A stretch of 7,173 nt of DNA, from assembly GCA_049975345.1 (NCBI GenBank), contig JBNGDP010000157.1, forward strand, positions 1-7,173, in the 5' to 3' direction. Shown here piece after piece: positions 1 through 6,270 of the stretch. The notes beneath the pieces are model-generated. The model saw only the letters and a program-made list of their open reading frames with translations. It ran no database searches and was not told where the DNA came from. Both the position numbers and the translations under genes were made by a program. The DNA is from Oceanipulchritudo sp049975345 (lineage in GTDB: Bacteria > Verrucomicrobiota > Verrucomicrobiia > Opitutales > Oceanipulchritudinaceae). Positions within the stretch are counted from its first letter, which is position 1. The number at the start of each line of letters is the position of its first letter.

Positions 1-74
1 TGTAACCTCACTTGAACCTTGGTTTGTGGCAATGTGTTAAAGAGGATACGAATGTTAGTCGAAAGAGTTACCCT
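1..74 (+). promoter_or_regulatory. Leader region upstream of the beta-helix gene
   Basis: No gene end can be assigned with confidence; TAA at 3-5 or TGA at 13-15 could close an upstream gene lying outside the window. A short inverted repeat, AACC-TT-GGTT, lies at 15-24, but it is too small to call an operator. AGAGG at 41-45 sits six bases before an ATG at 52 that opens a tiny ORF (listed separately). A weaker purine run, AAAGAG at 62-67, sits seven bases before the chosen ATG at 75. I see no convincing sigma-70 promoter pair, so the real promoter may lie outside the window. Confidence 0.35.
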
Positions 75-78
75 ATGA
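52..78 (+). CDS. Possible 8-residue upstream mini-ORF overlapping the beta-helix start
   Basis: ATG at 52 is preceded at good spacing by AGAGG (41-45) and encodes MLVERVTL. Its TGA stop (76-78) overlaps the ATG of the beta-helix gene (75-77) as ATGA, a typical arrangement for translational coupling. Only the start, stop and ribosome-site spacing are seen; nothing shows it is translated. It may be chance, because many exported proteins begin ATGAAA and so supply the TGA automatically. If real, it would act in cis by delivering ribosomes to the gene, and the peptide itself would have no function. Confidence 0.25.
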   Translation: MLVERVTL

Positions 79-2663
79 AATCCCTTCTTGCCCTGTATGC
101 CATCTGTTTGACGCTATCCCCGTTGCTTGCTGAGCGGGTCTATCCCCGGCAGGAATCGACACCCTTGGATCCGACGCTGGTGACCCCGGTGGAGATAGAC
201 GAGGCCTCGATCGTGCGGGTAATCTACGTGGACGTGAATCATCCGGAGGCCTCGGATGCGAACACGGGCTATCTGGCATCCTTGCCGAAGAAGACCATTG
301 CGAGTGCCATCGACCAAGCCTTTGGCGCGATTGAAGCCTCCAATTCCGGGGCAAAGATTTTCATCAAAAACGGGCGTTATGCATCTCCTGCGCAACGGGC
401 GGCAAACCGGCTCAGCAGTTCGCGCCAGAAGGAGCAGCCTCTTGTCATAGAAGGGGAGAGCCGTGGCGGCGTGATCATCGATTGCACGCGGGTGATCGCT
501 CCGGGGCAGATTGAGGATCTCGGGGATGGGTTGTATGGTATTCCGTGGATGGAAAACCGGGGGCATGGGACCTTCGCATGGAAGAACGGACCGGATTCCT
601 TTGGCGGGGAGGTTGCCCACCGCTCCGAGACGGTTTTCGTAGACGGAGTTCGGCTGAGGCCGGTCATTCTGGAGCCGCACAACGGCGAGCTGGTGGGCAA
701 CAACGTTTACTGGACTTACATTCCCGCGTCCTATCGAGGACGTGAAGGGGTCACTCGGCCTGGAACTTTCGGAGTATCGGAAATTGAGGAAAACATGGTG
801 TTTTTCCGTCCGCCGGAAGGGGTGTCGATGGAAGGTGCGGAAGTCCGTGTCAATGTCCTGGGGAGCTTTCTTGATTTGCGGGAGAAGTCCAATCTGGTTT
901 TCCGCAATCTTGTCATCGTGGGTCCCGGCCAATTTGCCGGGGATGCGGTCATCAAGAATTTCGGGGCCAGCGGGTTGGACCGGGTGGAGAACATCCTGAT
1001 CGAGGACGTGGAGATCTATTCCCCTTCCTCTGGTGACGGGATTGCCATCAGCAATGCGATCAACTTCACGGTGCGTCGGGTGATCGTCCGGGATTCGGGG
1101 GGAAACGGGTACTCGGGCACGCGGGTTGACAACCTGTTTCTGGAGGACGTGGATTTTTCCGAAAACAACTGGCGCTCGGAGATGGGTGACATCATGCGCT
1201 GGGTGGCGGGAGGCTGGAAAATGCTGGAGTCCACTGATATCCTGTTGAACCGCTATGTGGCCTATGGCAACGGGGCCTCCGGATTCTGGTTCGATACGGC
1301 TGTGCGCAACGCAACCCTACGGGAGTTGTATGCCGTCGGCAACTCGGTCTTTGGATTCTACAATGAGAAGTGTGTGGGGGATATCCACGTGGCCGACGGT
1401 GTTTTCATGAACAACGGCCGCTACGGGATCTTCAACGCTGAAACCGGCAACAGCCTTATTGAGAACAACATCTCCTTCAACAATGGTGATTCGGCCTTTG
1501 GGCTGCGTTGCCGGGATAACTGGAACACCGTGGGGGAGATCCTTCTTCTGCCGCAGGATATCGTCCTGCGTAACAACCTGTTTGTCTCACGGTTTCCGGA
1601 CGGAAACCTGATCTACAGCTACGAGATCGGAGCGCTGCAGCAATACCTCGACACCTTCATCGCCACCTTCTCGGGATCCGGAAACCAGTACTGGTCCCCG
1701 ATATTTCCCAATGCCTTCCAGGTGGATGGCGCTGTTACCTTCGACAACTGGCTGCAGGCGATTCCGGAAGGAGAAGATGCCGGCTCCGTTTTCCAGGATC
1801 CGAAAATCGATACCACGGGGGACGGGCTCGCGCACTTCTTCCTGTTCGAGGATATGTCCGCTGATAACGTCGGTCAACTTGGCGACAACGAATCCTTCAA
1901 CGGATTCAGGCCCAACCTGGAAAACGCCCGTCCGGTTCTGGACATGCCGCTTAACTGGCGCAAGGGCGCCGGTCTTGAGGTTCATTTTATGCTCAACGCG
2001 CCGCAGTCGGGCGATTATACCTTCACACTGAACGCAAACGTGCCCGCCGCCTTGTACGGCAGCACCGATGAATCCCTTTACCGGGTGAGTGCGGTTCCCC
2101 TCGCCGAATCCGGGACGGCATCCACTTTCCGCGACTGGGAGGATGCCGGCAACGGATCGGTCACGCTTCAGCTTGCGGCTGGGGAATTCTATCACATGGT
2201 CATCCGGTCGGCCCTTCCGGAGACAACCGATATGCCCTTTCTTTCCTTGGGCTGGACCGCTCCATGGATGGGGGCAAATGAGGTGCGGCCGCTGGCCGCC
2301 CCGTACATCCGTACCCCTGAAATCCTCCCTCCTTCAATCGACGGATTCCTGCAGGCGGCCTCACGGGAAGTGGACGGCAGCTTCCAGCTCGAGGGGTTCG
2401 GCCGGTTCTGGGACCTCGGGCTCAGCTATCGCTACCACGCCGTGCACGGTATCCTTTATGTGCCCGATTTTCAGGGATTGCCCGGATTCTGGGGTTATTC
2501 GGTCAATCTGGGATGGACCTACTTCAATCAGGTCTACGGGGAGAGCTGGCTCTATTCGCAGACAAAGCAAAGCTGGCTTTACTCACCGGGGTGGGGCGGG
2601 GAGGTTGCCTTTTATTACGTTTACTCGGGTCCGGAAGCAGGCTGGGCAAGCTATCCCCGTTAG
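75..2663 (+). CDS. Secreted right-handed beta-helix protein with PA14-like module and aromatic C-terminal tail
   Basis: This 862-residue exported protein probably binds or degrades a polysaccharide outside the cytoplasm; the activity is not established. The ATG at 75 is preferred over a TTG at 12 because it directly opens a signal peptide, MKSLLALYAICLTLSPLLA. From about residue 45 to 590 the protein reads as a parallel beta-helix. It starts with an IYVDV strand and a KTIASAIDQA segment, as in pectate-lyase-fold and DUF1565-like proteins, then has many short Asn/Gly-rich rungs such as NSLIENNISFNNG and GFWFDTAVRNATLRE, and it closes with FQDP (573-576), where such helices often end. Residues about 615-750 resemble a PA14 sugar-binding domain (GDYTFT at 646-651, LSLGWTAP around W727). 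The last 50 residues are rich in Trp/Tyr, with SWLYS at 824-828 and 833-837. No catalytic residues can be assigned, so lyase, hydrolase, epimerase or pure binding all remain possible. It converges with the LacI gene. Confidence 0.85.
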   Translation: MKSLLALYAICLTLSPLLAERVYPRQESTPLDPTLVTPVEIDEASIVRVIYVDVNHPEASDANTGYLASLPKKTIASAIDQAFGAIEASNSGAKIFIKNGRYASPAQRAANRLSSSRQKEQPLVIEGESRGGVIIDCTRVIAPGQIEDLGDGLYGIPWMENRGHGTFAWKNGPDSFGGEVAHRSETVFVDGVRLRPVILEPHNGELVGNNVYWTYIPASYRGREGVTRPGTFGVSEIEENMVFFRPPEGVSMEGAEVRVNVLGSFLDLREKSNLVFRNLVIVGPGQFAGDAVIKNFGASGLDRVENILIEDVEIYSPSSGDGIAISNAINFTVRRVIVRDSGGNGYSGTRVDNLFLEDVDFSENNWRSEMGDIMRWVAGGWKMLESTDILLNRYVAYGNGASGFWFDTAVRNATLRELYAVGNSVFGFYNEKCVGDIHVADGVFMNNGRYGIFNAETGNSLIENNISFNNGDSAFGLRCRDNWNTVGEILLLPQDIVLRNNLFVSRFPDGNLIYSYEIGALQQYLDTFIATFSGSGNQYWSPIFPNAFQVDGAVTFDNWLQAIPEGEDAGSVFQDPKIDTTGDGLAHFFLFEDMSADNVGQLGDNESFNGFRPNLENARPVLDMPLNWRKGAGLEVHFMLNAPQSGDYTFTLNANVPAALYGSTDESLYRVSAVPLAESGTASTFRDWEDAGNGSVTLQLAAGEFYHMVIRSALPETTDMPFLSLGWTAPWMGANEVRPLAAPYIRTPEILPPSIDGFLQAASREVDGSFQLEGFGRFWDLGLSYRYHAVHGILYVPDFQGLPGFWGYSVNLGWTYFNQVYGESWLYSQTKQSWLYSPGWGGEVAFYYVYSGPEAGWASYPR

Positions 2664-2683
2664 GGTGCGTAATTGTAAAGGTT

Positions 2684-3754
2684 TCACCACGACATCGCCT
2701 CGAGCTGATTCGCCAGCTTGTCCGGCTTGCCTCGTTGTTTGAGGGTGTCGCCATCCTCCCAAATCATGTCCAGAAGGATGGTGGATGGCCTTGATGGAAT
2801 ACCAAAGTCACTTTGTTGAAGCTGGCTGTCGAGTTGTTTCATCAGGCGCTGTCCAATCTCGAACGGATTGATGTAGGAGCCGGAAACCGATGTCGGCTCG
2901 GTCCTGCTCCCCTCCCTGACCAGGCTGACGTCACGCGGGACTTCGACGCCGATTTCCCTCAGGGAAGCAGGTAACAGGGGGATGTGAGTGAGAATTCCGT
3001 CTGGTTTGTAGCGATCGTACCATGTGGCCAGATCGTCCAGATTTTCACTACCCGACTTCAGGCTGAGGAAGGGGATCTTACGCGATGTCGGGAGCAGCTT
3101 TTGGAACCAGTCGTAGATCGTGCTGCAAATGAAGTTCATCCTCACGTCGAATTGCTCGTGCCAGACGGCCCCGATCCTCTGGTGTCCGGTTTGGAGCAGC
3201 TTGTATAGGCAGGTCATGATCGCCTGCCGCTGGTTCCCCACGATCCGGTTAAGGCGGGGTTCGAGAACGCTGTAGCCGACGGTGACCGCTGTGAAGCGGT
3301 CCCAGTCCAATTCCAAACGAGCGCTGTAGTCCCGGATGGGCGGAATGATCAACCCCTGGATGGCTCGGCTTTGCAGGATCTTATCGACCCGCTGCATCGA
3401 CATGTTTTTTTCCTTCAACCAGAAGACATCAATATTGTAGCCCCTGTTGCCTGCCTGGTCCCGGATTCCCTCGAAGAGCTCTGCCGCATAGCCGCCCTGT
3501 TTGGTGACGTCCTTCCGGACGCCCGCATTCAGAAAGGCAACCGTGGTCTGCGACTCGACTTTGCGGGAAGAGCGGATATGGCTCATCAACTGGGCAATGG
3601 CGGGGGTGGGCCGGTAGCCGATCCGGGAGGCCGCCTCGACAACCCTTTCCCGTGTTTCCCGGGGGATCCGCGGATTGCCCCGCAGCGACAGGGAAACCGT
3701 CGCCGGGGAGAGCCCTGTTTCCTTGGCAATATTACGTATGGTAATCTTGGGCAT
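2684..3754 (-). CDS. LacI-family transcriptional regulator
   Basis: This 356-residue protein has the standard LacI layout and a usual length. An N-terminal helix-turn-helix covers residues 4-25 (ITIRNIAKETGLSPATVSLS), helix 3 carries IPRETRERVVEAA, and the hinge follows at 49-57. It aligns without gaps to E. coli LacI up to the hinge: the base-contacting positions 17, 18 and 22 are Pro, Ala and Leu, and the DNA-intercalating leucine is kept as L56. A periplasmic-binding-protein-like effector domain follows from about residue 70, with TVAFLNAG, AIQGLIIPP and GHQRIGAVW in the expected order. It probably represses, or switches on ligand binding, the divergent TonB-receptor operon 87 bases away. 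The ligand is unknown, most likely a sugar by family precedent. The ATG at 3754 gives the normal N-terminus. There is no Shine-Dalgarno sequence before it. Its stop lies 20 bases from the stop of the convergent beta-helix gene. Confidence 0.93.
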   Translation of the reverse strand: MPKITIRNIAKETGLSPATVSLSLRGNPRIPRETRERVVEAASRIGYRPTPAIAQLMSHIRSSRKVESQTTVAFLNAGVRKDVTKQGGYAAELFEGIRDQAGNRGYNIDVFWLKEKNMSMQRVDKILQSRAIQGLIIPPIRDYSARLELDWDRFTAVTVGYSVLEPRLNRIVGNQRQAIMTCLYKLLQTGHQRIGAVWHEQFDVRMNFICSTIYDWFQKLLPTSRKIPFLSLKSGSENLDDLATWYDRYKPDGILTHIPLLPASLREIGVEVPRDVSLVREGSRTEPTSVSGSYINPFEIGQRLMKQLDSQLQQSDFGIPSRPSTILLDMIWEDGDTLKQRGKPDKLANQLEAMSW

Positions 3755-3841
3755 TTTGAGGGAGAATAATAGGAGGTTAACAATTTTAATGAATCAGGTT
3801 TTGAAGGGCATCTCAACTAAAAACACAGTTACAAGGAAACC
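3755..3841. promoter_or_regulatory. Divergent control region between the LacI-type gene and the TonB-receptor gene
   Basis: This AT-rich, 87-base spacer must hold at least part of the promoters of both divergent genes. On the minus strand TATTAT (plus-strand 3766-3771) is a five-of-six match to a -10 box only 11 bases from the regulator's ATG, which would give a very short 5' leader. On the plus strand TTGAGG (3756-3761), 17 bases before AACAAT (3779-3784), is a weak candidate promoter for the receptor. An imperfect AT-rich palindrome, TTAACAATTTTAA (3777-3789), with GTTAAC inside its left edge, overlaps these elements and is the best candidate operator I can see, though it lacks the central CG of many LacI-family sites. 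All element assignments are visual guesses; the role as a shared control region follows from the gene layout. Confidence 0.55.
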
Positions 3842-3845
3842 ATGA
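3789..3845 (+). CDS. Possible 18-residue leader ORF overlapping the TonB-receptor start
   Basis: An ATG at 3789 opens MNQVLKGISTKNTVTRKP, and its TGA stop (3843-3845) overlaps the receptor's ATG (3842-3844) as ATGA. A perfect AGGAGG lies upstream at 3771-3776, but the 12-base gap to the ATG is longer than the usual optimum, which weakens the case. The peptide is basic with no hydrophobic stretch, so it is not a signal or membrane peptide. If translated it could couple ribosomes onto the receptor gene. It would need a transcript starting upstream of about 3771, inside or close to the 5' end of the regulator gene. A chance ORF is the main alternative. Confidence 0.3.
   Translation: MNQVLKGISTKNTVTRKP
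3833..3839 (+). promoter_or_regulatory. Ribosome binding site of the TonB-receptor gene
   Basis: AAGGAAA lies just before the ATG at 3842. It is a moderate match to the Shine-Dalgarno consensus at rather short spacing, and it supports this ATG, which opens a clear signal peptide. It also lies inside the possible 18-residue leader ORF, as expected if the two were translationally coupled. Confidence 0.5.
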
Positions 3846-6232
3846 ATAAATGGCCCCTCTCCAGATTTGCCCTGCTTCTGACTTCACCCCTGCTGCTGGC
3901 ACCCCTGTCCCTACCCGGGCAGGAGGAGGACGGGGACATATTCGAGTTATCCGCCTTTGAGGTAAATGTCTCGGGGGACAGGGGGTATATATCGAGCAAC
4001 GCGATCAGTGCCTACCGGATCAACCTGCCCATCCAGGATATTCCCATACAGATCAAGGTGGTGACCCGAGACTTTCTGAATGATGTCCAGGCGGTGAACC
4101 TCGAAGAGGCCCTTGGTTACTCGGTGGGCGTGACCCGGGATGTGAATGAGCGGGAGGATGGCCGGTTCTCGATTCGCGGACTTCAGGCGGCTTTTCCTAA
4201 AAGGAATGGGTATCGCCGGTACTACACGGTGGACATGACAAACGTTGAGCGGGTTGAAGTGATCAAAGGTCCCGCATCAGCCTTATTCGGTGAAGCCCAG
4301 CCGGGCGGTATTATCAACTACGTGACGAAAAAGCCCCTCGAAGAGGAACGCTACGGAATCACCGCGACTTACGGATCGTACGACTATATCCGGGCAGTTG
4401 TGGAAGCGACCGGTCCGCTGAACGAGGACAAGTCCTTGTTGTACCGCATCGACACCTCCTATCTGGATCGCAATGATTATCGGGATTTTTCCTATGAGAA
4501 GCGAAAGGTCGCGGCACCCGTGCTTGAGTGGCGCCCATCAGACAAAACTACACTCCGGTTTGATTTTGAATACATTGAGCGGGATTTTCTGCCGCCTTCC
4601 AACAATGTCGTCTACAACGAAGTCGCTTACAATTTTTATCAAAACCTGCCGGAGGACGGGATCATCAATCTGAAAAAGCTGGCCGCAGATTCGGAGATTC
4701 GGATGAGTGATGACAGCCTGTCCGCCTTGCCTTTCATCAAGACTTGGGGGCAATTCATGCCGGAGGAGATTATACCGGAGGACCTGAACGATCTCCTCTT
4801 CTGGCGTGATATTCACCCGGGCTTTCCCCGTGAATTTAGCTCCACGGGTCCGGATTCCTGGGACTATTTTGAAAGCCAGTCCTGGACATTGGAGGCGAGT
4901 CATAAGTTTTCAAACGAGTCTTCGATTCGTTTTGCCGCCTCCACCGCCACGATTGATACGGCCTATGTGCGGGCTCGTCCCAATCGCGTAAGAATTTACG
5001 GGGATGGATTTTACAGGGGTCAGCGCCAGTACGAGGCTGAGAACGTGGTGGGGAATCTCCAGTTGGATTACCTGCTTCCTTTGGATTTTGGCTGGTCGAG
5101 GCACACCCTGATTTTCGGCACGGAGGTTTTTCAGGATGAATTCCAGAGCATCCTCTATGTTGCGCCCATTCTGGGAAGCTGGCTGGAGAATGCCTTTGCC
5201 TCTTCACCGATCCCGAGTCGCCGGATCTTTGCCGACGGGACCTACAACCAGTTTTCCATAGCTCAGTTTCCCGTCTTTGTGGAACCTGAGGACATTTACC
5301 TTCGGGATGATCCAACCCGTCAGGAGCGTCTGACGTACAGCTTTTACATGTCTGATCAAATGGTCTTTTTTAATGAGCGGCTGAAAGTCCTGGCAGGGGT
5401 CCGCTATGACCATCAGGAGCAGGATATTTATTATCACACCACCAGGACCGGTCTGGTGGAGTCGAACCCGCCAACGGAGGAGTGGTCTCCCCAGATTGGG
5501 GCCAATTTCGAGTTGCGGGACGGGGTGGCGCTCTACGCCAATTACTCAAAGAGTTTTTCTCCCGGACTTGGAGGATTTGACCGGTTGAATCCAGATGGCT
5601 CGATCACCCCTTCGGTTCGTCCTCCCGAGCTGGGGATTGGTTATGAGGCTGGGATTAAATTGACCCTTTTGAACGGGAGACTGTCCGGGACGATGGCGTG
5701 GTTTGATATCGAAAAGAATGATGTCACAATCACCCTTCGGAACGATGTGGGCACGGCCTACAATCAATTGGTGGACGATTCCTCAACCGGGTTTGAGATG
5801 GACTTTGCCTACGAGCCGTTTACGGGTCTGCAGTTTCTCTTTGGCTACGCCTACATCGATTCATTCCGTAACGATCCTACAGCCCCACAATGGGTGGTCG
5901 ACATTGAATCGAGAGTTCCGGGAGTTCCCGAGAACCAAGTCACCTTCTGGACCAAGTACAAATTCCTTGAAGGGGCTCTGGAGGGATTCTCCATCGGCGG
6001 AGGTGTTCAGTGGATGCAAGATTTCCGGGGTAGTCAGGCTCTTCCAGATGTGCTCCTTCTGGATGGTTATACGAAAGTGGATCTGTTGCTGAGTTACGCC
6101 CTTCCCCTTTCCAAGGGTGAATGGAAATGCGATCTATTTATTGATAATGTCCTCGACGAGGACTTCTATTATCCGGGACCGGTGGCGGCATATCCCCGCA
6201 ATTTTAAAATAACCATTAAATACACTTTCTAG
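3842..6232 (+). CDS. TonB-dependent outer-membrane receptor, siderophore-receptor-like class
   Basis: This 796-residue receptor should sit in the outer membrane and import a ligand using TonB/ExbBD energy. A signal peptide covers about residues 1-26 (MNKWPLSRFALLLTSPLLLA, then a Pro/Gly segment). The mature start contains FELSAFEVNVSG (34-45), which probably serves as the TonB-box region. There is no N-terminal signalling (STN) domain, so anti-sigma control is not expected. The plug spans about 50-165, with the family signatures FSIRGLQ and ERVEVIKGPASALFGEAQPGG (from E136). The rest is a beta-barrel ending in ITIKYTF, with the C-terminal Phe typical of BAM-assembled proteins. The plug resembles the TonB-siderophore receptor family, yet Opitutae carry many such receptors for other ligands, and the LacI neighbour and beta-helix protein point towards a glycan product. 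The ligand is therefore undecided. It is divergent from the regulator and 38 bases ahead of the next gene. Confidence 0.93.
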   Translation: MNKWPLSRFALLLTSPLLLAPLSLPGQEEDGDIFELSAFEVNVSGDRGYISSNAISAYRINLPIQDIPIQIKVVTRDFLNDVQAVNLEEALGYSVGVTRDVNEREDGRFSIRGLQAAFPKRNGYRRYYTVDMTNVERVEVIKGPASALFGEAQPGGIINYVTKKPLEEERYGITATYGSYDYIRAVVEATGPLNEDKSLLYRIDTSYLDRNDYRDFSYEKRKVAAPVLEWRPSDKTTLRFDFEYIERDFLPPSNNVVYNEVAYNFYQNLPEDGIINLKKLAADSEIRMSDDSLSALPFIKTWGQFMPEEIIPEDLNDLLFWRDIHPGFPREFSSTGPDSWDYFESQSWTLEASHKFSNESSIRFAASTATIDTAYVRARPNRVRIYGDGFYRGQRQYEAENVVGNLQLDYLLPLDFGWSRHTLIFGTEVFQDEFQSILYVAPILGSWLENAFASSPIPSRRIFADGTYNQFSIAQFPVFVEPEDIYLRDDPTRQERLTYSFYMSDQMVFFNERLKVLAGVRYDHQEQDIYYHTTRTGLVESNPPTEEWSPQIGANFELRDGVALYANYSKSFSPGLGGFDRLNPDGSITPSVRPPELGIGYEAGIKLTLLNGRLSGTMAWFDIEKNDVTITLRNDVGTAYNQLVDDSSTGFEMDFAYEPFTGLQFLFGYAYIDSFRNDPTAPQWVVDIESRVPGVPENQVTFWTKYKFLEGALEGFSIGGGVQWMQDFRGSQALPDVLLLDGYTKVDLLLSYALPLSKGEWKCDLFIDNVLDEDFYYPGPVAAYPRNFKITIKYTF

Positions 6233-6270
6233 AGATTACTGATTTATCATAAGAAAAACCCAATATAACT
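6233..6270 (+). other. Short gap between the receptor gene and the downstream exported-protein gene
   Basis: This AT-rich 38-base gap has no hairpin plus T-run and no obvious promoter, so read-through from the receptor gene is the simplest reading. There is also no Shine-Dalgarno sequence before the ATG at 6271; only AAGAAAAA at 6251-6258 is purine-rich, and it is too far away to be convincing. Translation of the downstream gene may rely on an unstructured AT-rich start. Confidence 0.4.

Noticed and set aside
12..74. N-terminal extension of the beta-helix protein from a TTG at 12
   Set aside because: The extra 21 residues are polar and would bury the clear signal peptide that starts at the ATG at 75.
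114..932. Long minus-strand ORF (272 codons) opposite the beta-helix gene
   Set aside because: It lies wholly antisense to a well-supported coding region, has no signal peptide or recognisable motif, and looks like a by-product of G+C-rich codon use.
1021..1200. Possible GH28 polygalacturonase motifs (GDG at SGDGIAIS, GNG nearby)
   Set aside because: The NTD, DD, GHG and RIK motifs of that family are absent, so the similarity is only that of beta-helix turns.
1587..2195. Minus-strand ORF of 202 codons inside the beta-helix gene
   Set aside because: Antisense shadow with no recognisable domain; the plus-strand frame encodes a continuous beta-helix and PA14-like sequence.
2640..2700. Bidirectional terminator between the convergent genes
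   Set aside because: Only a three-pair CCC/GGG stem around 2655-2665 is visible, with no T-run on either strand.
2089..2742. Plus-strand ORF of 217 codons running past the end of the beta-helix gene
   Set aside because: It is an out-of-frame reading rich in Arg, Ser and Pro, overlaps two real genes and has no family features.
3815..3830. AACT-8-AGTT inverted repeat before the TonB receptor as a LacI-type operator
   Set aside because: The four-base arms do not extend outward, the 8-base gap does not fit LacI-family operators, and such short repeats are expected by chance.
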